From an uncultured Clostridia bacterium (GTDB taxonomy: Bacteria > Bacillota > Clostridia > UBA1381), in contig CAKSJU010000010.1 of the NCBI GenBank assembly GCA_934463455.1, positions 1-33,039 on the forward strand: a DNA stretch of 33,039 nt, in the 5' to 3' direction. The notes below the pieces were generated by a model. The model did not search any database. It saw nothing but the letters and a program-made list of their open reading frames with translations, and was not told where the DNA came from. The position numbers and the translations under genes were made by a program. Shown here piece by piece: positions 7,773 to 16,228 of the stretch. Each line of letters starts with the position of its first letter. Within the stretch, counting starts at the first letter, position 1.

Positions 7773-7801
7773 ATTATATCTTTCCGAGCATCCTTTGTCA
7801 A
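7773..7801 (-). promoter_or_regulatory. Perfect consensus promoter of the ABC exporter
   Basis: On the - strand TTGACA (7801-7796) and TATAAT (7778-7773) are exactly 17 bases apart, a full match to the SigA consensus. A second TTGACA lies 16 bases further upstream. Confidence 0.85.
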
Positions 7802-7842
7802 TCCTTTTTTATGTCAAATCATATCTTTTTTACCGAAAAATG

Positions 7843-7871
7843 TTGCAGAAACCGCCGTTTTATGATATACT
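7843..7871 (+). promoter_or_regulatory. Probable promoter of the DUF512-der-plsY-gpsA operon
   Basis: TTGCAG (7843-7848) and TATACT (7866-7871) are 17 bases apart, about 70 bases upstream of the first start codon. It is divergent from the exporter promoter, with about 40 bases between the two -35 boxes. Confidence 0.5.
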
Positions 7872-7942
7872 TATGTTATACTGCGCCTTTGCGGGCAGCG
7901 GGGGTCGATTTTAAAATTTTTTTTATCCGATTGGGGCAAGCT

Positions 7943-9262
7943 ATGAAAAAGGCTGATACGACAATTGAATATGTACAGCCCGGTTCTTTCGCAGAAGAAG
8001 CGGGACTTGCGCACGGAGACATTCTTCTTTCCGTAAACGGGCATGAATTTCATGACGTTTTGGAATACCGTTATTTAATTTCGGAAAGTGCCGTTGAGCT
8101 TGAAGTAAAAAAATCAAACGGTGATACTGAAATTATATATATAGAAAATGACTTTGAAGATTTGGGAATTGAATTTAAATCCGGACTTATAGACGATGCA
8201 AAAAGCTGCCGAAACAAGTGTATTTTCTGCTTTATCGACCAGCTGCCCAAAGGCATGCGCGAAACCGTCTATTTTAAGGATGACGATACACGCCTTTCCT
8301 TTCTTCAGGGGAATTACGTAACTCTTACAAATATGTCCGACGAAGAAATAGAACGTATGATAAAAATGCGCATTTCTCCGATTAATTTATCGGTGCATAC
8401 CACAAACCCCGAGCTGAGGAAAAAAATGCTCAATAACAAAAATGCCGGCAAAATATATGAAATTATGAAACGTTTTTCCGCCGAAGGACTTTGCATGAAC
8501 TGTCAGATTGTTCTTTGTCCCGGTTATAACGACGGTGCCGAGCTTGACAGAACCATAAGCGACCTTGCGGCACTCTATCCGAGTGTTTTAAGCCTTTCTG
8601 TAGTACCTGTCGGCTTAACCCGCTACCGTGACGGTCTTTGTCCGTTAACAGGCTTTAATAAAGAAAGCTCCGCAAAGGTCATAGAGCAAGTTCACAAATG
8701 GCAGGACCTCATAAATAAAAAATACGGTTTTAAAATGGTTTATCTGTCGGATGAATTTTATATTATGGCAAACTGTTCCATTCCCCCGGCAGAAGATTAT
8801 GAGGGCTTTCCGCAGATAGAAAACGGTGTCGGACTTGTAGCTTCTCTGACAGAAGAATTTGACAGTGCAATAAAGCTGGTTAAAAAGAAAAAATATTCGA
8901 GAAGCGTTACCATTGCCACAGGCGAGCTTGCATATCAGACAATAAAAGGTCTTGCCGAACGGCTTGAAAAAACATGTGACGGTCTTACTGTCAATGTATA
9001 TGCCATAAAAAACAATTTTTTCGGCGGCATGGTAAATGTTGCGGGATTGGTTTGCGGAAACGACTTGATTACGCAGCTTGCGGATAAACCCAAAACCGAC
9101 ATTACAGCTATTCCTTCGGTAATGCTCCGTGACAGCGAAGACATTTTTCTTGACGATGTAACACTTACCGAAGCAGAAGAAAGGCTCGGCTGCAAAATAA
9201 TACCGGTAAATAATGACGGATATGAATTTGTCGAAGCCATAACAGGCGAAGAATTATTTTAA
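7943..9262 (+). CDS. PDZ-radical SAM protein, DUF512 family
   Basis: I choose ATG 7943 (439 residues). The frame is open further upstream, but homology starts at MKKADTTIEYVQPGSFAEEAG and GGGGC lies just before it. An N-terminal PDZ-like module (5-75) contains GDILLSVNGHEF. Then comes the cysteine cluster C89-x3-C93-x2-C96, expected to hold a 4Fe-4S cluster, a radical-SAM-like barrel (WQD and YLSDEFY motifs), and the DUF512 tail (VNVAGLVCGNDLI). The biochemical role of this family is unsettled. It sits directly before der, with 29 bases between the genes, a gene order I recognise from Clostridia. That suggests, but does not show, a link to ribosome or membrane biogenesis. Confidence 0.88.
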   Translation: MKKADTTIEYVQPGSFAEEAGLAHGDILLSVNGHEFHDVLEYRYLISESAVELEVKKSNGDTEIIYIENDFEDLGIEFKSGLIDDAKSCRNKCIFCFIDQLPKGMRETVYFKDDDTRLSFLQGNYVTLTNMSDEEIERMIKMRISPINLSVHTTNPELRKKMLNNKNAGKIYEIMKRFSAEGLCMNCQIVLCPGYNDGAELDRTISDLAALYPSVLSLSVVPVGLTRYRDGLCPLTGFNKESSAKVIEQVHKWQDLINKKYGFKMVYLSDEFYIMANCSIPPAEDYEGFPQIENGVGLVASLTEEFDSAIKLVKKKKYSRSVTIATGELAYQTIKGLAERLEKTCDGLTVNVYAIKNNFFGGMVNVAGLVCGNDLITQLADKPKTDITAIPSVMLRDSEDIFLDDVTLTEAEERLGCKIIPVNNDGYEFVEAITGEELF

Positions 9263-9291
9263 TAAGAGAATGAAAAGAGGATAATGTAATT

Positions 9292-10608
9292 ATGAAACCT
9301 TTGGTTGCTATTGTGGGACGTCCTAATGTAGGAAAGTCTTCACTTTTTAACAAAATATCGGGGCAGCGGATAAGTATTGTTGAAGACACTCCCGGCGTAA
9401 CCCGTGACAGAATTTATGCCGATGCCACATGGCTGGATAAATCGTTTACTCTTGTTGACACAGGCGGTATAGAGCCTGCGGGCAAGGATGAAATATTGGT
9501 TCAAATGCGCCGCCAGGCAGAGCTTGCAATAGAAATGGCAGATGTGGTTATATTAATGGTCAATGTAAAAGACGGTGTGACAGCCACCGACCACGATGTT
9601 GCCTCAATGCTTTTAAAAGCGCAAAAGAAGATAGTTCTTGCTGTCAATAAGGTTGACTCGATAGGCGAGCCGCCGATGGAATTTTATGAATTTTACAACC
9701 TCGGTCTCGGCGACCCAATCGCAATATCATCTACTCACGGGCTCGGCGTAGGCGACCTTTTGGATGAAGTATGCGCCCAATTCCCTGAGGATGCGGACAC
9801 CGAAGAAAATGAAGATGAAATAAAAGTAGCGGTAATCGGCAGACCGAATGCCGGTAAATCTTCTCTTATTAATAAAATTCTCGGTGAAAACAGAGTTATA
9901 GTTTCCAATATTGCAGGAACAACCCGAGATGCCATTGACTCGCACTTTGTCTGCGGCGAGGATAAGTTTTTGTTTATCGATACCGCCGGACTTCGCAAAC
10001 GCGGAAAAATAGATGAGGTTGTGGAGCGTTACAGTGTTGTGCGTTCACTTGCCGCAATTGACCGAAGCGATGTCTGCGTTATCATGATAGACGCAAATGA
10101 GGGAATGACCGAGCAGGATACAAAAATTGCCGGTTATGCCCACGAACAGGGCCGCGCATGTATAATTGCCGTCAACAAATGGGACGCGGTTGAAAAGGAT
10201 TCTAAAACCATGAATGTGTTCCGCGATAAAGTAAAGGAAACTTTTGCATTCATGTCATATGCACCGATTGTTTTTATATCGGCAAAAACCGGTCAGAGGG
10301 TTGATAATCTTTTAGGAGAAATAAAGCTTGTAAATATGCAGCACAAGCGCCGAATTACAACCGGTATGTTAAACGATATTCTAAACGAAGCGACAGCAAA
10401 ACAGCAGCCGCCTTCGGACAAAGGAAAACGTCTTAAAATTTATTATGCAACGCAAAGCTCGACAGCACCTCCGACATTTGTTCTTTTTGTAAACTCGGAG
10501 GAGCTTTTCCATTATTCATATCTGCGCTTTATCGAAAATCAATTTCGCGACGCATTCGGATTTGAAGGAACTCCGCTTCACTTTATAATACGGGAAAAGA
10601 AAAAATAA
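9292..10608 (+). CDS. der: Ribosome biogenesis GTPase Der (EngA)
   Basis: The 438-residue protein has two tandem GTPase domains and a C-terminal KH-like domain. Domain 1 shows GRPNVGKSS, the switch TPGVTRD, DTGG and NKVD. Domain 2 (about residue 178 on) shows GRPNAGKSS, GTTRD, DTAGLRKRGK and NKWD. The KH-like end contains KIYYATQSSTAPPTFVLFVN. Der is essential for 50S subunit maturation. All G1-G5 motifs are intact. The acidic linker (DADTEENEDE) separates the two G domains as usual. AGAGG lies upstream of ATG 9292. It is the second gene of the operon, with plsY 22 bases downstream. Confidence 0.97.
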   Translation: MKPLVAIVGRPNVGKSSLFNKISGQRISIVEDTPGVTRDRIYADATWLDKSFTLVDTGGIEPAGKDEILVQMRRQAELAIEMADVVILMVNVKDGVTATDHDVASMLLKAQKKIVLAVNKVDSIGEPPMEFYEFYNLGLGDPIAISSTHGLGVGDLLDEVCAQFPEDADTEENEDEIKVAVIGRPNAGKSSLINKILGENRVIVSNIAGTTRDAIDSHFVCGEDKFLFIDTAGLRKRGKIDEVVERYSVVRSLAAIDRSDVCVIMIDANEGMTEQDTKIAGYAHEQGRACIIAVNKWDAVEKDSKTMNVFRDKVKETFAFMSYAPIVFISAKTGQRVDNLLGEIKLVNMQHKRRITTGMLNDILNEATAKQQPPSDKGKRLKIYYATQSSTAPPTFVLFVNSEELFHYSYLRFIENQFRDAFGFEGTPLHFIIREKKK

Positions 10609-10630
10609 AACGAAAGGCTGATGATAATTA

Positions 10631-11317
10631 ATGACATTTATTATTTTTACGACAGCTGTTATTTTCTCTTATTTTGTGGGAAGTATATCAAGCTCGGTCA
10701 TAATATCTAAAAAAATAAGCGGCAAAGACATCCGCAGCTTCGGCTCGGGAAATGCCGGAGCTACCAATATGCTCCGCGTTCACGGAAAAAAAGCCGGTAT
10801 TCTCACCCTTTTATGCGATGCTTTAAAAGGAGTTTTGGCTGTGATTATCGGTATTGCCGCCGAAAACTTATCGCGTATTCTCATCGAAAAAAACGGAATT
10901 AGTATCGGCGGATTTGAAGAAATTTTTCTTTTTAACCTGCGGTATATAACCGGAGTTTTTGCGGTAATAGGTCATGATTTTCCCGTTTTCTTCGGTTTTC
11001 GCGGAGGTAAAGGCGTTGCAACAAGTCTCGGGGTTATGCTGACTCTTAACCCACAGGTAGGACTTATCGTTGCATGCGCCGCAGTTTTGATTATGGCTGT
11101 TACCCGCTATGTATCTCTCGGCTCAATCATCGGAGGTATTCTCTACCCGGTCTCCGTTCTGGTTTTTATGGCCGGTACCAAAAATATTAATTATGTCAAT
11201 TTTATATGCGCCTTGCTTTTGGGCATTATACTCATAGCCAAGCATCATGCGAACATTAAAAGGCTTTTGTCCGGACAAGAAAACAAACTATTCAAAAAGA
11301 AAGGTGAAAAGTCATGA
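10631..11317 (+). CDS. plsY: Acyl-phosphate:glycerol-3-phosphate acyltransferase PlsY
   Basis: The 228-residue membrane enzyme transfers an acyl group from acyl-phosphate to glycerol 3-phosphate, giving lysophosphatidic acid. The family motifs are present: GSISSSVIISK then IRSFGSGNAGATNMLR, and the glycine-rich FFGFRGGKGVATSLGV. About five to six membrane segments are seen. It is some 25 residues longer than the usual 200, mainly from an insert around residues 75-105 (LSRILIEKNGISIGGFEE). The stop overlaps the gpsA start as ATGA, so the two are translationally coupled. This places the enzyme next to the one that makes its substrate. Confidence 0.96.
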   Translation: MTFIIFTTAVIFSYFVGSISSSVIISKKISGKDIRSFGSGNAGATNMLRVHGKKAGILTLLCDALKGVLAVIIGIAAENLSRILIEKNGISIGGFEEIFLFNLRYITGVFAVIGHDFPVFFGFRGGKGVATSLGVMLTLNPQVGLIVACAAVLIMAVTRYVSLGSIIGGILYPVSVLVFMAGTKNINYVNFICALLLGIILIAKHHANIKRLLSGQENKLFKKKGEKS

Positions 11318-12306
11318 AAATAGCAGTCATTGGCTCGGGCAGCTGGGGAACCGCCGCTTCTGTATTGCTTGCAAAGCATAATGCGGATATTACTCTTTGG
11401 AGCTGGCAGCAATCGGAAAGTGACAGACTCAGCCGCGACCGCGAAAATAAAGAATTTCTGCCCGGTATTATGCTTCCGGATAATATAAGCTGTACAAACA
11501 ATATGGAGGAAGCGGCAGACGGCGCAGACCTGATTGTCACGGTTGTGCCCAGTCCTGCCACAAGAACTACGGCAAAGCAGCTTTCAAAATATGTAAAACA
11601 AGGGCAGCCTATGGTTAATCTGTCAAAAGGACTCGAAGATAAAACCCTCTTAAGGCTTTCGGAGGTTTACCGTGAAGAAATTCCGCAAGCCGAAATTGCG
11701 GTAATGAGCGGGCCGTCGCATGCCGAAGAGGTCAGCCGCGGATTGCCGACAACTAACGTTGTCGCCGCAAACGACCTTAAGCTCGCCGAATTTATTCAGG
11801 ATATATTTATGGATAAAACATTCCGCGTGTATACCGGCAGCGATATGATCGGAGTTGAACTCGGCGGCGCATTAAAAAATGTCATGGCTCTTTGCGCGGG
11901 GATTTCCGATGGGCTCGGTTACGGTGATAATACAAAAGCCGCACTTATGACAAGAGGTCTTGCGGAAATAACGCGCCTCGGTGTTAAAATGGGCGCCAGG
12001 CAAGAAACATTTTCCGGTCTCTCGGGAATAGGGGATTTAATTGTCACCTGCACAAGCATGCACAGCAGAAACAGACGTGCGGGAATACTGCTCGGCAAGG
12101 GAAAAAGCCTTGAAGAAACATTAAAGGAAATTCATATGGTTGTCGAAGGAGTCAACACAGCCGGTGCTGCTTTGGCTCTGAGCAAAAAATACAGTGTCTC
12201 AATGCCTATAGTATTTGAAGCAAATGAAATACTTTACAATAATAAAAATGCGCGTGAAGCGGTAAATTCACTTATGACGCGCGATAAAACATGCGAGGTC
12301 AAATAA
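11314..12306 (+). CDS. gpsA: NAD(P)-dependent glycerol-3-phosphate dehydrogenase
   Basis: The 330-residue protein reduces dihydroxyacetone phosphate to glycerol 3-phosphate for phospholipid synthesis. It has the Rossmann motif GSGSWGT (7-13), the NLSKGLE and SGPSHAEEV motifs, and the catalytic-Lys segment GGALKNVMALCAGISDGLG. The substrate-binding region contains SGIGDLIVTCTS and SRNRRAG. All conserved blocks are present and the length is typical. It starts inside the plsY stop (ATGA), and its TAA shares one base with the next ATG (TAATG), so three genes are tightly coupled. Confidence 0.97.
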   Translation: MKIAVIGSGSWGTAASVLLAKHNADITLWSWQQSESDRLSRDRENKEFLPGIMLPDNISCTNNMEEAADGADLIVTVVPSPATRTTAKQLSKYVKQGQPMVNLSKGLEDKTLLRLSEVYREEIPQAEIAVMSGPSHAEEVSRGLPTTNVVAANDLKLAEFIQDIFMDKTFRVYTGSDMIGVELGGALKNVMALCAGISDGLGYGDNTKAALMTRGLAEITRLGVKMGARQETFSGLSGIGDLIVTCTSMHSRNRRAGILLGKGKSLEETLKEIHMVVEGVNTAGAALALSKKYSVSMPIVFEANEILYNNKNAREAVNSLMTRDKTCEVK

Positions 12307-13289
12307 TGAACGTATACGATTTTGACAAGACAATATACAAAGACGACAGCACCGTGGATTTTTATTTTTTTTCTCTCAGGCGTCATCCGTCAATAGTGCT
12401 TTTGTTTCCGTCGCTTATTCGGGCAGTGCTGCTTTGGGCTTTCGGCATGTATACAAAAACACAGTTTAAGGAATGCTTTTACAGATTTTTAACAAAAATC
12501 CCGGATATAGACAAAGAACTTGATGTATTCTGGAATACACACAAAAATAAAATAAAGAAGTTTTATCTCCGGGAGCAGAAGCAGGACGATGTAATAATTT
12601 CCGCCTCTCCGGAATTTCTTTTAAAACCGATATGCCGCCGTCTCGGCATAAAATATCTTTATGCTTCGAAGGTAGATAAAAAAAGCGGAAAATACGACGG
12701 TATGAATTGCTGGGGAAAAGAAAAAGTCAACCGTTTTTACGCCGCTTTCGGCAGCGGCGCGGTGATAGATAATTTTTATTCCGACTCTCTTTCGGATACT
12801 CCGCTTGCGGAAATCGCAAAAAAAAGTTATATTGTCATCGGCGAAAGCCTGACCGATTGGTCGGAATATCAAAAAAAGTCAGAAAATAAAGTCAGATTTT
12901 TATCTTTGGAATTTTTTATGTTTATACTGATCGGCTGCGTCAATACTATTAACGGAATTGTTTTTTCGTGGCTTTATTCCCTGCTTTTTAATGCAAATTT
13001 TGCATTTGTATGCGGATATATAACTTCGCTTGCGATAGCATATATCCTAAACAGCAAAATTATTTTTAAGCAAAAGCTTTGCTTTGAAAAATTTATAAAA
13101 TTCTGTATATCATACATACCGAATTTTATAATTCAAAATCTGACAGTGCTTTTGCTGTACAATATTCTCGGCTGGTATAAGCTGATTGCTTTTGCCGCTG
13201 CGGCTGTTATCGGAATACCTGTCACATTTGTTTTTGTAAAAATATTTGCTTTCGGAAAAAAAACAAAAACTATGCCCTCAGAAGATTAA
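12306..13289 (+). CDS. HAD-IB phosphatase fused to a GtrA-like membrane domain
   Basis: I choose ATG 12306 (327 residues). It overlaps the gpsA stop by one base, and the HAD motif I follows at once: DFDKT with Asp5 and Asp7. Motif II is SAS (Ser99), motif III a Lys in GKEK (137-140), and motif IV DSLSD (160-164). This is a complete HAD-IB catalytic set, as in phosphoserine phosphatase and phosphatidylglycerophosphatase C. Residues 203-315 form four membrane helices (FFMFILIGCVNTINGIVF through VIGIPVTFVFVKIFAFGKK) matching GtrA proteins, which are linked to lipid-carried sugar translocation. A segment around 29-49 is also hydrophobic. Context with plsY and gpsA suggests a lipid phosphate substrate; this is inference. 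Its 3' end doubles as the terminator of the opposing operon. Confidence 0.85.
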   Translation: MNVYDFDKTIYKDDSTVDFYFFSLRRHPSIVLLFPSLIRAVLLWAFGMYTKTQFKECFYRFLTKIPDIDKELDVFWNTHKNKIKKFYLREQKQDDVIISASPEFLLKPICRRLGIKYLYASKVDKKSGKYDGMNCWGKEKVNRFYAAFGSGAVIDNFYSDSLSDTPLAEIAKKSYIVIGESLTDWSEYQKKSENKVRFLSLEFFMFILIGCVNTINGIVFSWLYSLLFNANFAFVCGYITSLAIAYILNSKIIFKQKLCFEKFIKFCISYIPNFIIQNLTVLLLYNILGWYKLIAFAAAAVIGIPVTFVFVKIFAFGKKTKTMPSED

Positions 13290-13306
13290 CTTCTTTCGAG
13301 GGCATA
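13256..13306 (-). terminator. Terminator of the GH2/glycosylase operon, inside the opposing gene
   Basis: TATGCCCTC (13271-13279) pairs with GAGGGCATA (13298-13306), and AGAAG (13280-13284) with CTTCT (13290-13294), leaving a three-base bulge. On the - strand the hairpin is followed by a T-rich run (complement of the A-run 13256-13269). Loop bases 13285-13289 contain both stop codons of the convergent genes. Confidence 0.7.
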
Positions 13307-13786
13307 ATCTTTGATAATATTCCATGCTGTAATGAGCCTTTCCAAGCTCCATGCGGCATTTGCGGGAGAAGTTGACGGAAGCACCGTACATTCTCTCCCG
13401 ATTTTTTCTTTTAAATATTTGTTATAATATTTCTCCGCTGTCTTTCCGTTCACAAAAATTCTTTTTATATCGGCAGTTTTAAAAATTTCCGAAAAATCAT
13501 TTACAACAACATTTTTTATGGAACTGTCACTGCTTCCCGTTATTTCGCAGGAAGCAATAACGTCCCACAATGCTATTTTATGTGAAATTAAAAGTTTCTT
13601 TTTTTCTTCAATAACAGTCGGTATATCGCTTTCAAAAACTCCCGCAATTACTTTCCAAAACCGATTTTGCGGATGTCCGTAAAAAAACATCTGCTCACGT
13701 GATTTTACCGACGGAAAACTGCCCAAAATCAATATTTTTGAATTTTTATCGTAAAGCGGCGGAAAAGGATGCTCAATTCGTTCCAT
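13286..13786 (-). CDS. Hypoxanthine-DNA glycosylase (UDG family 6)
   Basis: The 166-residue protein belongs to the uracil-DNA glycosylase superfamily. Motif 1 is LGSFPSVKSREQMFFYGHPQNRFW, with Asn41 in the position of the family's catalytic Asn. Motif 2 is LPSTSPANAAW. The protein is expected to remove hypoxanthine (deaminated adenine) from DNA; specificity comes from family knowledge. Its ATG shares one base with the stop of the GH2 gene upstream (TAATG), so it is translated from the same mRNA. Its stop codon overlaps the stop of the HAD-GtrA gene by two bases (13287-13288). The length is normal. Confidence 0.88.
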   Translation of the reverse strand: MERIEHPFPPLYDKNSKILILGSFPSVKSREQMFFYGHPQNRFWKVIAGVFESDIPTVIEEKKKLLISHKIALWDVIASCEITGSSDSSIKNVVVNDFSEIFKTADIKRIFVNGKTAEKYYNKYLKEKIGRECTVLPSTSPANAAWSLERLITAWNIIKDYALERS

Positions 13787-16065
13787 TAAAATCCCTCAAA
13801 TTCATCAAAACCGCACAATTTTAATGCATCGGTGTAGTCACTGTAGCTTATATCTATTATATTTGTATAATAATGATTTTTATATGTCTTTCCGTTTACG
13901 GTCCACTTAATAAGATAAAACTTTTTCTCATTTTTTCCTATTTTCATTTTTCCGACCTTAACCGAAGAATCCGCCGCAAGCCGTACACTGCCTTTCATAA
14001 CCGTTTTGTTTTTTATAACATCGGTCACAACATATGAAGCCTCCGCCTCTTTAGTAGTATCATTTACCCCAAAAAGGCTCAGCATATTGTCGCACGGCTC
14101 GTCAAACATGAAGCAAATCGGATTTTGAGAACGCTTTATATAATGATATGCAAGCTTTTTTGTGTAATAATAATCCACCACTGCGTCGGAAACCTGTGGC
14201 CATCCGTCAATAAGATTCCACCAGATTATTCCGGTTTTCTTCCACTTTGCAATTCTGAAACGCTCTATAAAATATTTTTTAGCTTCCGCCTGAGATATTT
14301 GACTTTGTTTTATGTAATCGGAAATATCCTCCTCCGCTTTCCCGAAAAGCGTTACAACCTGGTCGTACGCGAGCTTTATCCTAAACGCATACGGCGCATT
14401 CGCATCAAGCTCCATACTTGCCGCATGTACCAAATATTCATCGGTAGGCTTGAAGTTTTCTTCAAATATCTTTTCCGGATTTCGGAGAAATTTTCTAAGA
14501 CTTTCCAGTGACGGCATCCCGTGATAACCGGTTTCACTCGCAAAATGGCACAATGAATTTTTGTAAAAATCACCTTTAAAATAATCTCTCGGTCCCCACA
14601 AATGGTCCTCCGGAAGAGTTAAGCCTCCCGCATGTGCCGCTTCACTCACAAACGGCGAGCTTGCAAGATACGGTCTTGTATAATCATGCGCATCAATAAG
14701 TCTTTTTATCGTTTCACGCGTAAGGAAATTGTTGTTCGGGTCTCTTATAAAGCCGCTCCACGACTCATAAGATAAATCGCATTCATTGTCCCCCGCCCAA
14801 AGCGTAAGCGAAGCATGATTGCGCAACCGTTTTATCTGATATATCACTTCCTCGGAAAGCATATCCGCAAATCTCTTTTCCTGCGGGTATACCGAACATC
14901 CCATAGCAAAGTCCTGCCATACCATAATTCCTTTTTTATCGCAAAAGTCAAAAAATTCGTCCGACTCATAAACATTTCCGCCCCAGCATCGCACCATATT
15001 ACAGCCAATGTCGTCCAGAAGCTCCAAAGCTTTCGGCAGTCTGTTTATATCATTTGAATGAAAAGCATCGAGCGGAACCCAGTTTGTCCCAAGCACAAAT
15101 ATTTTTTTGCCGTTGACTTTAAAACAGAAATCCCCGTTTCCGTCTTTATCTGTCCCGTCGCTTTTTATCAATTCAACCGTTCTTACACCTACCGAAAGAT
15201 TATACGTATCGCATACTTCTCCATTGCAAAAAAGCTCAACGGAAGTGTCATACAAATTAGCTGCACCGGCATTTTTCGGCCACCACGGCTTTACATTTTC
15301 TATTTCAAACGCAAACTGATAGCTGTTATGCCACAGTTTTTCTTCTTTTTCGAATTTACTGTCCCCGCATACACCCTTGATACGCACCGAATAGTCGCCC
15401 ACAAAATCACCGGAAATATCAGCATTAAGATAAAAACGCATTTGTGCTGTTCCGTCCTCAATTTTATTTGTAACAAAAAATACTTCCTTTATTTTGTCAT
15501 TTTCAATCGGCAGCAGCTCTACATCTTTCCAAATTCCCGCCGATACAATTCTCGGCATAATGTCCCAGCCGTACATATGCGCAGCTTTTCTGACGTACAA
15601 GCCCTGATACGAATACTGCTGAGAATTGCTCGATACCGGCAGCGTATATTTGCGTGCTTCTATACATACAGGCTTTATATGTACCAAAAGTTCATTTTTT
15701 CCGTTTTCAAACTCAGGATAAAAGTCATATCCGATAAACATATTCGATGTCGAGCCGACAAGCTTTCCGTTCACATATATATCCGCAATTGTATCGATTC
15801 CGTCAAAATGCAGATATGACGGCTTGTTTACTTCAAATTCACAAAAATACCACGCATGAAGATTTTCCATCCTTTGGGCAAGCAGGGTATTATCCGAAAA
15901 ATACAAATCCTCAACCAGCCCCGCACGCATTAAATCAAGCTCTGCATTTCCGGGCACAACAGCGTCAATTACATTTAATCCTATTTTTTCTATATCCTCC
16001 GAGGTCTTTATATCCCAATCGGCACAAACGCAATTCTGCGCATAAGCCGCTTTCCATTTAAACAT
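13786..16065 (-). CDS. Glycoside hydrolase family 2, beta-mannosidase type
   Basis: The 759-residue protein is a little shorter than usual beta-mannosidases. An N-terminal jelly-roll sugar-binding domain (1-190, with LHFDGIDTIADIYVNG) is followed by an immunoglobulin-like domain, then a TIM barrel from about 325. The barrel holds GTNWVPLDAF, NMVRCWGGNVYESDEFFDFCD, the acid/base Glu428 in LWAGDNECD and the likely nucleophile Glu511 in HFASETGYHG. No signal peptide is present, so it is cytoplasmic and likely acts on imported manno-oligosaccharides or N-glycan pieces. AAAGGTTGTG lies before ATG 16065. No sugar transporter or regulator lies next to it; its only partner is the DNA glycosylase gene. 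Confidence 0.9.
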   Translation of the reverse strand: MFKWKAAYAQNCVCADWDIKTSEDIEKIGLNVIDAVVPGNAELDLMRAGLVEDLYFSDNTLLAQRMENLHAWYFCEFEVNKPSYLHFDGIDTIADIYVNGKLVGSTSNMFIGYDFYPEFENGKNELLVHIKPVCIEARKYTLPVSSNSQQYSYQGLYVRKAAHMYGWDIMPRIVSAGIWKDVELLPIENDKIKEVFFVTNKIEDGTAQMRFYLNADISGDFVGDYSVRIKGVCGDSKFEKEEKLWHNSYQFAFEIENVKPWWPKNAGAANLYDTSVELFCNGEVCDTYNLSVGVRTVELIKSDGTDKDGNGDFCFKVNGKKIFVLGTNWVPLDAFHSNDINRLPKALELLDDIGCNMVRCWGGNVYESDEFFDFCDKKGIMVWQDFAMGCSVYPQEKRFADMLSEEVIYQIKRLRNHASLTLWAGDNECDLSYESWSGFIRDPNNNFLTRETIKRLIDAHDYTRPYLASSPFVSEAAHAGGLTLPEDHLWGPRDYFKGDFYKNSLCHFASETGYHGMPSLESLRKFLRNPEKIFEENFKPTDEYLVHAASMELDANAPYAFRIKLAYDQVVTLFGKAEEDISDYIKQSQISQAEAKKYFIERFRIAKWKKTGIIWWNLIDGWPQVSDAVVDYYYTKKLAYHYIKRSQNPICFMFDEPCDNMLSLFGVNDTTKEAEASYVVTDVIKNKTVMKGSVRLAADSSVKVGKMKIGKNEKKFYLIKWTVNGKTYKNHYYTNIIDISYSDYTDALKLCGFDEFEGF

Positions 16066-16096
16066 TATATCACAACCTTTATTTTTTTATATCTAT

Positions 16097-16125
16097 ATTA
16101 TATATTTAAATATATAAAAAGTAAA
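16097..16125 (-). promoter_or_regulatory. Possible promoter of the GH2/glycosylase operon
   Basis: On the - strand TTTACT (16125-16120) and TATAAT (16102-16097) are 17 bases apart, about 30 bases before the start codon. The stretch is very A+T-rich, so other placements are possible. Confidence 0.45.
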
Positions 16126-16168
16126 TGATTTTTTTTATGATAAAAAAAATATAAAGCAAGTATTTTTT

Positions 16169-16177
16169 TGGTATAAT
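16169..16177 (+). promoter_or_regulatory. Extended -10 promoter of the BofC-like gene
   Basis: TGG-TATAAT, with TATAAT at 16172-16177, forms an extended -10. The -35 region is not consensus. It lies about 50 bases before the start codon. Confidence 0.4.
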
Positions 16178-16228
16178 ATTCCACGAATGTGTAAATACTA
16201 TCAAAAAAAGAAAAGGAGCTTAATTAAC

